Part shown: positions 1 through 8,922 of the stretch, piece after piece | Numbering within the stretch: position 1 is the stretch's first letter | How the letters are laid out: the number at the start of each line of letters is the position of its first letter | Assembly: GCF_016862515.1 (NCBI RefSeq) | Contig: NZ_BONC01000026.1 | Coordinates: forward strand, 1 to 64,000 | DNA length: 64,000 bases | Direction of reading: 5' to 3' | DNA from: Asanoa iriomotensis | Lineage (GTDB): Bacteria > Actinomycetota > Actinomycetes > Mycobacteriales > Micromonosporaceae | Notes under the pieces: model-generated | What the model was told of the DNA's origin: nothing | Database searches by the model: none | The model's input: only the letters and a program-made list of their open reading frames with translations | Translations under genes and position numbers: made by a program

Positions 1-44
1 TGGCTAGTGCCGCACGTGGACTGGGACCGCGACGGGCCCGGTGG

Positions 45-1385
45 TCAGTGCCGCAGGGTCCGCTGGGCCGTGGTCGGGTCCGGCGTTGTCAGGTGCCGCA
101 CATCAGCCGCGACCGGGACCGGGTCCGGCGACTCGGTCGGGGCGCCGGTCGGGTCTGCGGCTGGGGCGGAGGTCTTGGGGAAGAGGGTCAGGTTGCGGAC
201 GCCCGGGACCACCGCGGTGCCGGCGGTCGACACCGCGACCAGGATGGCGGCGATGACAAGGGGAACCGCCTCGCCGCCGAACTGGGTCGCGGCCAGGGGA
301 GCGAGGGCGTAGCCGAGGGGCATCGCGGAGTACGAGATGAGCATGTCCCAGGAGTTGACCCGCGCCAGGCGGTCCGGCGCCACGTGTTGCTGCACCACCG
401 ACACCCAGACGGGGTTGAGGAACCCGAGCCCGGCCATCGACAGCCCGTAGCCGGCGACGAGCCACGGCGCCGACGCCGGCACGGCGAACAGCAGCAGCGG
501 CACCGAGAACGCCGACAGGGCGAGGTTGGCCCAGAGCACCGGCCGGCGCGGGTTGATGCCGAAGCGCCCAGTGGCCCCGACCCGGGTGGCCAGCACCGAG
601 CCTGCCAGTATGCCGATCGCGCCGGCCTGGGTGACCGCCACCCACACCGCCTCGCCGCCGGCGCGATGGACCGCGATCAGTGGTCCGAGTGTCATCAGGA
701 CCGCGGCCGACAGGTTCCAGATCCCGTGGCCGATCAGCGTGGTCCACAGCCAGTCGTGCCGGCCCAGCTCGCGCCAACCCTCCGCCAGTGCTCGCCGCAT
801 CGGCACCACGGCCGCGGCCGCCCTGGCGACCGGGACATGCAGGCGGACCAGGGCCAACGCGATCGCGCTGACGACGAACGTGCCGGCGTCCACCACGAAC
901 GCCCAACCCGAACCCACGGTCAGCACCAGCGTGCCGCCGACCGCGGGCCCGAGCACCCCGGCCGCGCCGCGGGACACGCCGAGCAGCCCGTTGGCCCGCG
1001 GTCGGCCCTCCGGCGGCACCGTCGCGCTGACCAGGGGGCCGCCGGTCGGCAGCGCGAACGCCGCCGCCGCGCCGGACACTGCCGCCGCCACCGCGATGTC
1101 CGTCAGCCGGAACGTGCCCGCGACCAACTCCACCCCGATCCAGATCTGCACCGCTGCCCGCGCCACGTCGGCGACGATCGCCACCGTGCGCGGCGACCAC
1201 CGGTCGGCGAGCACGCCCCCGATCGGCAGCAGCACCAGCCGCGGCACGCTGCCGCAGGCCAGCACCAATGCCAGCGCGCTCGCCGAACCCGTCGCCTGGA
1301 TCACCGCCAGCGCGAGCGCGGCGGGCACCACCGCGTCGCCGAAGGCCGAGAGCGAGTAGCCCAACCAGATGAGTCGGAAGTTCAT
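45..1385 (-). CDS. MFS transporter, probable drug exporter
   Basis: This 446-residue integral membrane protein should move a small molecule across the cytoplasmic membrane by proton exchange. It starts MNFRLIWLGYSLSAFGD and has a typical MFS motif A in the loop after helix 2 (GGVLADRWSPR, about residues 56-66). About twelve hydrophobic segments follow, then a hydrophilic Pro/Thr-rich tail of some 45 residues. It is divergent from a MarR-type regulator with a 99-base shared region, the usual layout of a MarR-controlled exporter. The ATG lies six bases after a good -10 box, so the mRNA is probably leaderless. The substrate cannot be read from the sequence. Confidence 0.85.
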   Translation of the reverse strand: MNFRLIWLGYSLSAFGDAVVPAALALAVIQATGSASALALVLACGSVPRLVLLPIGGVLADRWSPRTVAIVADVARAAVQIWIGVELVAGTFRLTDIAVAAAVSGAAAAFALPTGGPLVSATVPPEGRPRANGLLGVSRGAAGVLGPAVGGTLVLTVGSGWAFVVDAGTFVVSAIALALVRLHVPVARAAAAVVPMRRALAEGWRELGRHDWLWTTLIGHGIWNLSAAVLMTLGPLIAVHRAGGEAVWVAVTQAGAIGILAGSVLATRVGATGRFGINPRRPVLWANLALSAFSVPLLLFAVPASAPWLVAGYGLSMAGLGFLNPVWVSVVQQHVAPDRLARVNSWDMLISYSAMPLGYALAPLAATQFGGEAVPLVIAAILVAVSTAGTAVVPGVRNLTLFPKTSAPAADPTGAPTESPDPVPVAADVRHLTTPDPTTAQRTLRH

Positions 1386-1391
1386 GGCCGC

Positions 1392-1421
1392 AGATTACTT
1401 CGGCACCGAAATATTCGTCAA
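1392..1421 (-). promoter_or_regulatory. Promoter of the MFS gene (leaderless)
   Basis: On the minus strand TTGACG (1421-1416) and TAATCT (1397-1392) are separated by 18 bases, a near-consensus primary sigma promoter. The MFS ATG begins six bases after the -10 box, leaving no room for a ribosome binding site. The -35 box lies inside the left arm of the inverted repeat at 1414-1422, so a repressor there would block it. Confidence 0.6.
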
Positions 1422-1470
1422 CAAAATGTCTGGCGCCGAAAAATCAAGGGCCGAAAAATCAGTTGACGAA
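1414..1470. promoter_or_regulatory. Candidate MarR operator region
   Basis: The arms TTCGTCAAC (1414-1422) and GTTGACGAA (1462-1470) are exact inverted copies. Between them GCCGAAAAATC occurs twice in the same direction (1435-1445 and 1450-1460, 15 bases apart). The segment is far more AT-rich than its surroundings. One arm covers the -35 of the MFS promoter. The other lies just upstream of TACACT (1472-1477), a -10-like box seven bases before the MarR ATG. Binding by the adjacent MarR protein is inferred. Confidence 0.5.
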
Positions 1471-1484
1471 GTACACTCACCGCC

Positions 1485-1991
1485 ATGCGGGACTCCGTCG
1501 ACGATCACATCGAGCAGTGGCTGCCGCTGCTCGTCGGCCTCGACCCCGACGCCGAGGGCGCGATCACCCGCATGCAGCACCTGGTCCGGCACATCCGCAA
1601 GCACAAGGACGCGATGCTGGCCAAGCACGACCTGCAGGCCGGCGAGTTCGACACGCTGCACACGCTGATGCGCCTCGGCGAGCCGCACCGCACCACACCC
1701 ACCCGCCTCGCCACCGAGCTGGCCATGTCACCGGCCGCGATGACCGGCCGCCTGGACGCCCTCGCGCAACGCGGCTTCGTCCGCCGCGCACCGTCCACCA
1801 CCGACCGCCGCAAGGTCGACATCGAGCTCACGGAAGCCGGCAAGCGCGCCTGGACCGACGCCATAGCGGACATGGGCTTCGAGGAGACCCGGGTGCTCGC
1901 CGTGCTCAACTCCCGCGAACGCCGCCAACTCTCCGACCTGCTCCGCCGGGTCCTCATCGCGGCCGAGAAGGGCCCACCCCCACCGCAGTAA
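1485..1991 (+). CDS. MarR family transcriptional regulator
   Basis: This 168-residue winged-helix protein probably represses the divergent MFS exporter and itself. The recognition-helix area is ATELAMSPAAMTGRLDALAQRGFV (quoted here only as about residues 73-96). The wing signature DRRKVDIELTEAG at about residues 107-119 is diagnostic of MarR proteins. Helical dimerisation regions flank both sides. The length is typical of the family. The ATG follows TACACT by seven bases with no Shine-Dalgarno sequence, suggesting leaderless translation. The ligand is unknown. Confidence 0.85.
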   Translation: MRDSVDDHIEQWLPLLVGLDPDAEGAITRMQHLVRHIRKHKDAMLAKHDLQAGEFDTLHTLMRLGEPHRTTPTRLATELAMSPAAMTGRLDALAQRGFVRRAPSTTDRRKVDIELTEAGKRAWTDAIADMGFEETRVLAVLNSRERRQLSDLLRRVLIAAEKGPPPPQ

Positions 1992-2077
1992 TGGGTCCGG
2001 ACGTGCCGCCGGCCAGGCGGCGCCGGTCAGGACCGATCGGCGGCGGCCCGTCGGGATCGGAAAGTCCGCACGAAGCC

Positions 2078-2130
2078 GGCCCCGCCACCCAACACGGGCG
2101 ACGGGGCCGTACGAACGTGAAGATCTTCAC
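2078..2130. terminator. Hairpins between marR and sigB (convergent)
   Basis: GGCCCCG (2078-2084) pairs with CGGGGCC (2102-2108). A separate perfect 14-bp palindrome, GTGAAGATCTTCAC, lies at 2117-2130, ten bases past the sigma factor stop. Neither has a clear T tract. They occupy the convergent junction and probably end transcription from both sides. Confidence 0.4.
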
Positions 2131-2139
2131 CTGCCAGGG

Positions 2140-3096
2140 TCAGGAAGCGTAAGCCTCCAGGCGCTGGGCGCGCGACGGGTGGCGCAGCTTCAGCAGCGTC
2201 ACCTTCTCGATCTGCCGGATCCGCTCCCGCGACAGCCCGAACTCCCGACCCACCTCGTCGAGCGTGCGCTGGCGCCCGTCGTCGAGACCGAACCGCAGCC
2301 GGATCACCGCCTGCTCGCGCGACGACAGCGTCGACAGCACGATCTCGACCTCGTTGCGGAGCATCCCGTTGGACACCTCGTCGGCCGGCTCCTGGCGGGC
2401 GTCGACGCCGACCACGAAATCGCCGAGGGCGCTCTCGCCGTCCTCACCGACGGCCTGGTCGAGGCTGACCGGCTCCCGGTCGTACGAGATGAGCTCGATG
2501 ATCTGGAACTCCGGCAGCGCCATCGCCGTCGCGACCTCGGCCACCGTGGGCTCCCGGCCCAGCGTCACCGCGAGGTCGCGGCGAGCCCGGACCATCCGGT
2601 TGACCTGCTCGACCATGTGCACCGGGATGCGGATCGTGCGCGACTGGTCGGCCATCGCCCGGGTGATCGCCTGGCGGATCCACCACGTCGCGTACGTCGA
2701 GAACTTGTAGCCCTTGGCGTAGTCGAACTTCTCGACCGCGCGGATGAGCCCGAGGTTGCCTTCTTGGATGAGGTCGAGGAACGCCATGCCCCGACCGGTG
2801 TACCGCTTCGCGATGCTGACCACGAGCCGGAGGTTGGCCTCTAGAAGGCGGTCCTTCGCGGCGTGCCCTTCCAGGGCGATGATCGAAAGGTCAGCCCGAA
2901 GGCCATCGGGTACGTTCGCCTCCGCCAACTTTTCCTCGGCGAACAACCCGGCTTCGATGCGCCGTGCCAGGTCGACCTCCTCGACGGCGGTCAGCAGCTT
3001 GGTGCGGCCGATTCCGTTGAGGTACGCGCGGACGAGGTCGGCGGAGACGCCCCGTTCATCGGTGGCGTCCAGGTCGATCTGGTCGTAGTCGTTCAT
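2140..3096 (-). CDS. sigB: RNA polymerase sigma factor, SigB/RpoD-like (group 1/2 sigma-70)
   Basis: This 318-residue sigma-70 protein directs RNA polymerase to promoters. It has region 1.2 ([12 protein letters not shown], about residues 21-32), a full region 2 ([20 protein letters not shown] and the [14 protein letters not shown] -10 reader), region 3, and region 4 ([19 protein letters not shown]). It lacks the long N-terminal extension of SigA/HrdB. An upstream in-frame ATG at 3156 would add 20 basic residues, but MNDYDQ at 3096 matches family starts better. It is closely similar to the SigA-like gene at 16479. In M. tuberculosis sigA and sigB are also near each other. Its role in stress or late growth is inferred from the family. 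Confidence 0.85.
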   Translation of the reverse strand: MNDYDQIDLDATDERGVSADLVRAYLNGIGRTKLLTAVEEVDLARRIEAGLFAEEKLAEANVPDGLRADLSIIALEGHAAKDRLLEANLRLVVSIAKRYTGRGMAFLDLIQEGNLGLIRAVEKFDYAKGYKFSTYATWWIRQAITRAMADQSRTIRIPVHMVEQVNRMVRARRDLAVTLGREPTVAEVATAMALPEFQIIELISYDREPVSLDQAVGEDGESALGDFVVGVDARQEPADEVSNGMLRNEVEIVLSTLSSREQAVIRLRFGLDDGRQRTLDEVGREFGLSRERIRQIEKVTLLKLRHPSRAQRLEAYAS

Positions 3097-3323
3097 GCTT
3101 CTGCTACCCCGCTTCCCGGCAACCCTCCGTGGTGCCGTGCGAAGAGCTTCTCGCAACGGGCGTGAAGCCGGGGTGAGGAGAATCGGCGGGTGGCATGAAA
3201 CCGGGAGCCCCTTCAGGCGGCTTGCCCGATTTGTCTATCAGAAGAGCGACCGCGCCGCGCTCAGGAACCGTTGCGTCCGGCCGCTAGTCTGCCAGCAAAT
3301 CCACAGGAGAAAGGCACGTCGTC

Positions 3324-4112
3324 GTGGTCTTCAAGCGAATGATGCAGGCGTTGGGCGTCGGCGGGCCGTCCGTCGAGACGGTGCTCAGCAACCCCAACTG
3401 CCGTCCCGGCGGTTTCCTGGAGGGCCAGATCCACGTCGTCGGTGGCGACCACGCGGTCGACATCGAGTACGTCGCCCTCGGCATGGTCACCCGGGTGGAG
3501 GTCGAGAGCGGCGACGCCGAGTACGACTCGACCACCGAGTTCCACCGCCAGCGCGCGACCGGGGCCTTCCGCCTGGAGGGCGGGCAGCGCTACGACATCC
3601 CGTTCCGCTTCGAGGTGCCTTGGGAAACCCCGATCACCGAGGTGTACGGGCAGCACCTGCACGGCATGACGATGGCCCTGCGCACGGAGCTCGAGGTGGC
3701 CCGCGCCGTCGACAAGGGCGACCTCGACGCCGTGGCCGTGCACCCGCTGCCGGCACAGGAGCGCATCCTCGACGGCCTCCTCCGGCTCGGCTTCCGGTTC
3801 GCCCGCGCCGACGTCGAGAGCGGCCGCATCTACGGCGTGCAGCAGAGCCTGCCGTTCTACCAGGAGATCGAGTTCTACCCGTCGCCGCAGTTCCAGCGGG
3901 CGGTCAACCAGCTCGAGCTGACGTTCGTCGCCACGCCGCAGCACCTGCAGGTCGTGCTCGAGCTCGACAAGCGCGGCGGCGTGTTCACCGAGGGCCACGA
4001 CACGTTCGGCCGGTTCACGGTCGACTACGCCTCCGCCGAGCAGACCGACTGGGCCGCCCAGCTGCACGGCTGGCTCGAGCAGTCCCTCCGCAAGCGCGGC
4101 CTGTTCTTCTAG
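3324..4112 (+). CDS. Spo0M-type sporulation-control protein (arrestin-like fold)
   Basis: This 262-residue protein starts MVFKRMMQALGVGGPSVET and continues into the beta-sandwich pattern of the Spo0M/SpoOM family: PGGFLEGQIHVVGG, then IPFRFEVPWETPITEVYGQ, then FYPSPQFQRAVNQLELTFV. Spo0M affects sporulation in Bacillus, and actinomycete homologues are common but poorly understood. The GTG start has the Shine-Dalgarno AGGAG about 13 bases upstream. It is alone between a divergent sigma factor gene and a convergent dtd gene. A role in cell division or differentiation is inferred. Confidence 0.8.
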   Translation: MVFKRMMQALGVGGPSVETVLSNPNCRPGGFLEGQIHVVGGDHAVDIEYVALGMVTRVEVESGDAEYDSTTEFHRQRATGAFRLEGGQRYDIPFRFEVPWETPITEVYGQHLHGMTMALRTELEVARAVDKGDLDAVAVHPLPAQERILDGLLRLGFRFARADVESGRIYGVQQSLPFYQEIEFYPSPQFQRAVNQLELTFVATPQHLQVVLELDKRGGVFTEGHDTFGRFTVDYASAEQTDWAAQLHGWLEQSLRKRGLFF

Positions 4113-4117
4113 TGCGC

Positions 4118-4166
4118 AAGGAACGGTCCGTTGTTAACGCATAGCGTTAACAACGGACCGTTCCTT
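4118..4166. repeat. Palindromic repeat, copy 1 (bidirectional terminator)
   Basis: Two exact 23-base arms (4118-4140 and 4144-4166) flank the loop ATA. The arm begins AAGGAACGGTCCGTT and ends GTTAACGC. The right arm runs into the stop codon of dtd (4165-4167). The same arm recurs at 14724 and in related form at 24241, always between convergent genes. It probably ends transcription from both sides. Confidence 0.85.
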
Positions 4167-4587
4167 ACAGCTCCAGCAGCACGGTTCGCGGGCCCACGTT
4201 GACGCTCTCCACGAGCATGTGGGCCCGGAACCGGCCCGTCTCGACGTGCGCGCCGCGGGTGCGCAGGGCGTCGGCGAACGCGGTCACCAACGGCTCGGCC
4301 ACCTCGGCCGGCGCGGCGGCTGACCAGCTCGGCCGGCGCCCTTTGCGCGCGTCCGCGTACAACGTGAACTGGCTGACGACCAGCACCGGTGCGCCGACGT
4401 CGCTCGCCGACTTCTCGTCGTCCAGGATGCGCAGCTCCCAGACCTTGCGGGCCATCGTGTCGGCCGTCGCCGGCAGATCGCTGTGCGTCACGCCCAGCAG
4501 CACCAGCAACCCGTCGGAGATCGAGCCCACGACGCCGCCGTCGACGGTCACGGACGCGCGCGAGACCGTCTGGACCAGCGCCCTCAC
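4165..4587 (-). CDS. dtd: D-aminoacyl-tRNA deacylase
   Basis: This 140-residue cytoplasmic enzyme removes D-amino acids wrongly attached to tRNA. It starts (M)[16 protein letters not shown], the conserved DTD opening. It carries the [17 protein letters not shown] motif around residues 76-92 with the active-site Thr, and ends near the usual family length of about 145. The GTG start overlaps the TGA stop of the upstream methyltransferase gene (GTGA), so the two are translationally coupled. The stop codon lies inside the palindromic repeat. Confidence 0.9.
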   Translation of the reverse strand: MRALVQTVSRASVTVDGGVVGSISDGLLVLLGVTHSDLPATADTMARKVWELRILDDEKSASDVGAPVLVVSQFTLYADARKGRRPSWSAAAPAEVAEPLVTAFADALRTRGAHVETGRFRAHMLVESVNVGPRTVLLEL

Positions 4588-6062
4588 GCCACCGGCTCCA
4601 CGATCCCGCGCTCGACCAGGTGCGCGACGATCGGCCCGGCGGCGTCGGCCAGGTCCTCCTCGGCGACCTCGTGGGCGACGGCCAGCAGGGCGATCTGGTC
4701 GCGCAGCGGCACCTGCCCGTCGGCGCCGCTGACCAGGGCCAGCACCAGCGGGTCGACCTCCTCGCTCCAGCGCAGGCCGGACGGCATGACCAGCACCTGG
4801 CGGTCGACGGCCCAACCGTCGTCACCGAGCGTGGCCTCCTGCTGGAGCTGCAGCCCGGGGGCGGTGCGGTATCGGGCGGCCAGCAGGTCCGCGTCGCGCA
4901 CGAAGTCCTGCCGGTCGAACCACGCGGCGATCTGGTCGCCGAGCGGCTGCTGGGTCTGCTGGCGCAGGTCCTCGACGCGGACGACCGGGTCGTCGTTGCC
5001 GCCACGGCGCAGCGTGACCAGGCCGAACCCGATCGCCGCGACGTCGTTGGCGTCGAACCAGTCGAGCCAGGCGGCCGCGCGCGCCGGGTCGCCGTCCTCG
5101 TTGGCGTCAGCCAGCCACAGACCGACGTACGTCATGGGATCGGCGACCTCACGCTGGATCACCCAGGCGTCGAGCCCGGTGCCGTCGAACCAGCCGGCGA
5201 CCCGGTCACCCCAGTCCTCACCGGCGACGTGCTCCCAGTTGGCCAGGAACTGCATGACGCCGCCCTCGTTGAGCAGCTCCGCCGCGGCGGCGGCGAGCTC
5301 GGCGCAGACGGCGTCGCCGGCCCGGCCCGAGTCGCGGTAGGTGTGCGTGGTGGTGCCGGGCCCGATCACGAACGGCGGGTTGCTGACGACGAGGTCGAAC
5401 CGCCGGCCGCGAACCGGCGCGACCAGGTCGCCGCGGAGCATCTCCCACTGCTGGCCACTGAGCGCGGCGGTGGTGGCGGCGAACCGCAGGGCGCGCTCGG
5501 ACAGGTCGGTCGCGGTGACGGAGCCGGCGTGGGTGGCGAGATGCAGCGCCTGTACGCCACAGCCGGTCCCGAGATCGAGCGCGGTCCCCACGGGCCGGCG
5601 CACCGCGGCGCCGACGAGGGTCGACGACGCCCCACCGATGCCGAGCACGTGGTCGGGCCGCAAGGGCTGCCCGGGCCGCGCGGACGAGGGCACGTCGGAG
5701 AGGACCCACCAGGAGTCGCCGTACGGCTCGAGGTCGACCCCCTGCCGCACGCCACCACCGGGCGCGGCCTCGACGAGCCCGGCGTCGAACGCGTCGGCGA
5801 AATCAAGCGGAGCGAGCGCGGCGGCGACGGCCTCGACGGGCTCGGTCTGCGCGCAGACGAACACCCGGATCAGGGTCGCGAGTGGATCCCGGTCCTCGGT
5901 GACCCGCAAAGCGGCCCGAAAGTCGTTGCGGGCAACCGCGGCGGTGGCCACGGGCCCGAGCCGCTCGGCGATACCCGCGGAGGTGAACCCAGCGGCGGCG
6001 AGCGCATCCCGCAACCGCGCGACCCCATCGGTGGAGAGGAGCATGTCGGACACGTACGGCAT
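4584..6062 (-). CDS. Class I SAM-dependent methyltransferase (DUF7059 plus MTS-like domain)
   Basis: The protein has 492 residues. The N-terminal 150 or so form a DUF7059-like helical domain. The central part has the SAM-binding motif [16 protein letters not shown] and the NPPF motif ([12 protein letters not shown]), typical of methyltransferases acting on an exocyclic nitrogen such as HemK, RsmC or RlmG. The C-terminal 150 residues form an accessory domain. The target (rRNA, tRNA or protein) is not known. It is the first gene of a two-gene unit with dtd. Residue 7 (ATG 6044) is an alternative start. Confidence 0.75.
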   Translation of the reverse strand: MPYVSDMLLSTDGVARLRDALAAAGFTSAGIAERLGPVATAAVARNDFRAALRVTEDRDPLATLIRVFVCAQTEPVEAVAAALAPLDFADAFDAGLVEAAPGGGVRQGVDLEPYGDSWWVLSDVPSSARPGQPLRPDHVLGIGGASSTLVGAAVRRPVGTALDLGTGCGVQALHLATHAGSVTATDLSERALRFAATTAALSGQQWEMLRGDLVAPVRGRRFDLVVSNPPFVIGPGTTTHTYRDSGRAGDAVCAELAAAAAELLNEGGVMQFLANWEHVAGEDWGDRVAGWFDGTGLDAWVIQREVADPMTYVGLWLADANEDGDPARAAAWLDWFDANDVAAIGFGLVTLRRGGNDDPVVRVEDLRQQTQQPLGDQIAAWFDRQDFVRDADLLAARYRTAPGLQLQQEATLGDDGWAVDRQVLVMPSGLRWSEEVDPLVLALVSGADGQVPLRDQIALLAVAHEVAEEDLADAAGPIVAHLVERGIVEPVA

Positions 6063-6070
6063 CCTGCCAG

Positions 6071-6108
6071 GCGAAAGGCCCCTCCCTGGTAGCGGGAGGG
6101 GCCTTCGC
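6071..6108 (-). terminator. Hairpin downstream of the M28 peptidase gene
   Basis: GCGAAAGGCCCCTCCC (6071-6086) pairs with GGGAGGGGCCTTCGC (6094-6108) around a seven-base loop, with one bulged A. It lies 10 bases after the stop codon of the secreted peptidase gene and just before the methyltransferase gene start. Confidence 0.7.
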
Positions 6109-6118
6109 GTAAGCGGTG

Positions 6119-7732
6119 CTAGATGGAGCCTTCCTTGCCGATGTAGAACGGGCCCGCAGCCGAACGGGCGGCGGCGGCCGTCGTGCGCTCCGGGATCGAC
6201 GACGTGTCGAGGGCGAACGTGAGGATCGCCGTCGCCATGGCGTCGGAGTTGATGTCGAGCGCTTCCAGGTTGAGGTTGCCGAGCATGTCGTACTGGCGGT
6301 CAAGCTCGGCGTAGAGTGCCGCGTCCGCGCCGTTGCGGACCGGGAACAGGCTGTCGCACGGGTCGTGGTAGCACGGGTCGTACTGCGCACCCTCGACGCC
6401 GCCGTAGTCGATGACGTCCTGTGCCGTCTTCGGGACCTCCGCGCCCGTGAACAGGCCGCCGGCCGGGATGCCCACCGCCGGAGCGATGAACGGGCCGTAG
6501 TCGGAGCGGCCGCTGAAGTCGGCCGCCCGCGTCGGCTTGCCGCGGCTGGCGAAGAAGTCCTGGAAGACCGCCTCGATCTGGGCCGAGCCCGGCGGGCCCG
6601 CGCCCGCGCCTTCGGCCGCCGAGTCGTCGCCGTCGTACACGCCGAGCATGTAGTTGGCGGAGGCGATCATGTCGAAGTTGAGGTAGAGCGTGATGTCGGC
6701 CTGTTGCGCCGGCGTCAGCGTGTTGACGTAGAGGGTCGAGCCGACCAGGTTGGCCTCCTCGGCGCCCCACCAGGCGAACCTGGTCTTGTTGGGCGTCTTG
6801 GTCTTGGCCATCTGGAGCGCGACCTCCAGCAGCGCGGACGAGCCGCTGGCGTTGTCGTTGATGCCGACGGTGTCCGGCTCGGAGTCGAGGTGGGCACCGG
6901 CCATCACGACGTTGCGCGGGTCGCCGCCCTTGGACTCGGCGATCACGTTCTCGGTCTGGCGCACCTCCGACGTGGTGTCGGCGGTGATCCGGACCGTCAG
7001 GCCGGGCGTGTTGGCGAACTGCTCGCCGGTGGCGTACGCGACGCCGACCGCCGGGATGCCGACCGGCGCGCCGAGCGTGCCGAGCAGCAGGTTGTAGCGG
7101 TCCACGTTGGCCACCGGGTCGCCGTTGCCCTGGTTCATCACGATCGCGCCGATCGCGCCGGCCGCCTCGGCGTTGGCGACCTTCGTGCCGAACGGGCAGG
7201 TGCCGCGTTGCAGCAGCGCGATCTTGCCGGTCACCAGACCACCCGCGAAGTCTTCGGGCTCGCAGCCGGACGTCGAGTTGCGCGGCGGGTCCAGCGCCAG
7301 GTCGACGCCGACGACCGCCGCCGTCACGTCACCCGGGCCCGAGTAGTCCATGAGGTCGTAGTCGGTGCCGGACACGTACGTGGTCGGAGTCGGCGCCGTC
7401 TGCGCGAACGACGAGCCGAACTCCTCGAAGTAGTTGAACGGGAACGGTTGACGCGTGACCTGGTAGCCGGCCAGCCGCATCAGGGTCGCGACGTAGTCAG
7501 CGCTGCGGTCGTAGCCCGCGAGGCCCGAGCCGCGGTTGCCGCCGCTGAGGCTGCCGATCGCCTGGAAGGCGATTTCATGCCGCAGCACGCCCGCCAGCGT
7601 CACCGCATTGGTGAGCTTGCGTACCGAGTTGTTGTTGGAAGTCGCCTGTGCCGGGTTGGCCAGCGCCAGGGCACCCACAAGGCTGGCGGCGCCTATGACC
7701 GCCAGGGTTTTGCGGACGGTGCGGGACACCAC
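6119..7732 (-). CDS. Secreted M28 family zinc aminopeptidase with PA domain
   Basis: This 537-residue exported enzyme should remove N-terminal amino acids from peptides outside the cell. The first 30 residues form a signal peptide (RTVRKTLAVIGAASLVGALAL, cleavage near NPAQA). A PA domain (LVTGKIALLQRGTCPFGTKV) precedes the metal site: GAHLDS gives the first His and Asp, GINDNASG the second Asp, WWGAEE the Glu pair, and YLNFDMIAS another Asp. DPCYHDPC near the end gives the last His. GTG 7732 is preferred because GAGGAGA ends about ten bases upstream. Longer versions start at 7741 or 7807. Confidence 0.85.
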   Translation of the reverse strand: MVSRTVRKTLAVIGAASLVGALALANPAQATSNNNSVRKLTNAVTLAGVLRHEIAFQAIGSLSGGNRGSGLAGYDRSADYVATLMRLAGYQVTRQPFPFNYFEEFGSSFAQTAPTPTTYVSGTDYDLMDYSGPGDVTAAVVGVDLALDPPRNSTSGCEPEDFAGGLVTGKIALLQRGTCPFGTKVANAEAAGAIGAIVMNQGNGDPVANVDRYNLLLGTLGAPVGIPAVGVAYATGEQFANTPGLTVRITADTTSEVRQTENVIAESKGGDPRNVVMAGAHLDSEPDTVGINDNASGSSALLEVALQMAKTKTPNKTRFAWWGAEEANLVGSTLYVNTLTPAQQADITLYLNFDMIASANYMLGVYDGDDSAAEGAGAGPPGSAQIEAVFQDFFASRGKPTRAADFSGRSDYGPFIAPAVGIPAGGLFTGAEVPKTAQDVIDYGGVEGAQYDPCYHDPCDSLFPVRNGADAALYAELDRQYDMLGNLNLEALDINSDAMATAILTFALDTSSIPERTTAAAARSAAGPFYIGKEGSI

Positions 7733-7846
7733 GATGTGCACTCTCCTCGCCGTTCGCCATCGCCCGGCCTCCATGCCCCCGCGCCGGGCGAACCCCGACG
7801 ATGACATAGACCGGCGATGATCGAAACGGCCGTTCGGTCGAGAAGA

Positions 7847-8272
7847 TCACACCATCCTGAAATCGGTGAAGTCGAACCCCGGCGCCACGACGCAGCTGAC
7901 CAGGACCGGATCGGCACCGAGGGGCGCCGCCGACTGCCACACGCCACCGGGTACGCGCAGCTGCGGGCGGGCTCCGCCGGCCACGTCCGGACCGAGCACA
8001 GTGGACTCCTGCAAAGACGGGGAGGGGCCGGACCCGCCTAGGCGCAACGCGAGCGGGCCGCCCGCGTGCCAGAGCCACAGCTCGTCCGACCGGACCACGT
8101 GCCACGCCGACTCCTCGCCCGGGAACAGCGCGAAGTAGATGCCGGTGGCCGCCGCGCGCGGGCCCGCGTACCCGGTCGGCGTGAAGGTGTGTGCGGACCG
8201 CCAGGTCTCGGCGAACCAGCCGCCCTCGGGGTGGGGTTCGAGGCCGAGCTCGGTGATCCAGGGATGCGTCAT
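7847..8272 (-). CDS. Cupin, DUF985 family
   Basis: This 141-residue single-domain cupin starts MTHPWITELGLEPHPEGGWF, the typical DUF985 opening. It contains GIYFALFPGEESAWHVVRSDE and LWLWHAGGPLALRL in the barrel, and ends VVAPGFDFTDFRMV. Members of the family have unknown or sugar-related functions. An upstream in-frame ATG at 8308 would put the start inside the operator at 8300-8329, so the internal ATG is chosen. It is a single gene between the M28 peptidase and the divergent broken gene. Confidence 0.8.
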   Translation of the reverse strand: MTHPWITELGLEPHPEGGWFAETWRSAHTFTPTGYAGPRAAATGIYFALFPGEESAWHVVRSDELWLWHAGGPLALRLGGSGPSPSLQESTVLGPDVAGGARPQLRVPGGVWQSAAPLGADPVLVSCVVAPGFDFTDFRMV

Positions 8273-8299
8273 GCGGCTGACGCTATCTTTCACGGTGCT

Positions 8300-8329
8300 T
8301 ACTCGCATGCGTATACTCGCATGCGAGTA
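8300..8329. promoter_or_regulatory. Operator: 16-bp perfect palindrome plus extra half copy
   Basis: TACTCGCATGCGAGTA (8314-8329) is a perfect palindrome. TACTCGCATGCG also occurs directly before it (8300-8311), so the site carries a 12-base direct repeat with 14-base period. The right end touches the Shine-Dalgarno AAGGAG (8330-8335) of the reading frame at GTG 8345. ATACT/AGTAT-edged palindromes are typical of PadR and some TetR regulators. No intact regulator gene adjoins it. Confidence 0.6.
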
Positions 8330-8344
8330 AAGGAGCCCCGCCCC

Positions 8345-8889
8345 GTGCCCGCCGCTCGACCAGGGTCGCGAGGACCGCGGGCCGAGTTCGTCGACTGGAC
8401 CCGCGACTGGTCGCGGTGCCGGGCCGCCACCCGACTCCGTTCACCGCCGGGCTCTCCGTGCTCGGCGTGCTGGCTCCCGACGACGTGGCCGCGCTCCTCG
8501 GTGAGCGGGCGGCCGCGCTCGACGCGGAGATCGCGGCGGCGGAGCAGGCGGACAGCTTCGACCTCGTGGTCTGCCAGGCGGCGTTCAAGAACTTCGCGAG
8601 CCCGGTGACCGCGCTCGACGAGATCCACCGGGTGCTGCGGCCGGGCGGGGTCGCTGTGATCCTCGACCTGAACCGCGGCGCGACCGCCGGCGACATCCGG
8701 GCCGACGTTGCGGCCATGCGGCTCAACCAGGTCAACAGCGCCGTGACCCGGATGACGCTGACCTGGCTGCGGCGCCGCGCCTACGCGGCCGCCGATTTCG
8801 CGCGCGTCGCCGCCGACAGCACCTTCGGCGGCAGCGCGGCGCACGCCGACGGGATGACCCTGGAGGTGCGCCTGACCAAGGCGGCCTGA
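8345..8889 (+). pseudogene. Broken PadR-like/SAM methyltransferase fusion remnant
   Basis: A GTG at 8345 with the Shine-Dalgarno AAGGAG opens a frame (MPAARPGSRGPRAEFVDWTRD) that cannot continue sensibly. The recognisable protein lies in another frame from about 8416 to 8889 (157 codons). Its first 40 residues (TPFTAGLSVLGVLAPDDVAALL, then GERAAALDAEIAAAEQ) look like the C-terminal helices of a PadR regulator. From DSFDLVVCQAAFKNF onwards it is the C-terminal half of a UbiE-type methyltransferase (HRVLRPGGVAVILDLNRG, then LTWLRRRAY). The glycine-rich SAM motif and the winged helix are both missing. A deletion plus frameshift joining two neighbours is the simplest explanation (inference). Confidence 0.55.
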
Positions 8890-8922
8890 CGCCGCGGTCC
8901 GTGGTCGGCGAAGATGGTCGGC

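Noticed and set aside
48-1466. Long open frames opposite or out of frame with known genes (also 16518-18065 and 37783-40641)
   Set aside because: They are shadows caused by high GC in third codon positions. Their proteins are Arg/Gly/Asp-rich without family motifs, while the other strand has clear domains.
4109-5005. Reading frames ending in or starting from the palindromic repeat (peptides such as CVNNGPFL)
   Set aside because: The repeat happens to be open in several frames. The recurring peptide is a by-product of the DNA repeat, not a protein motif.
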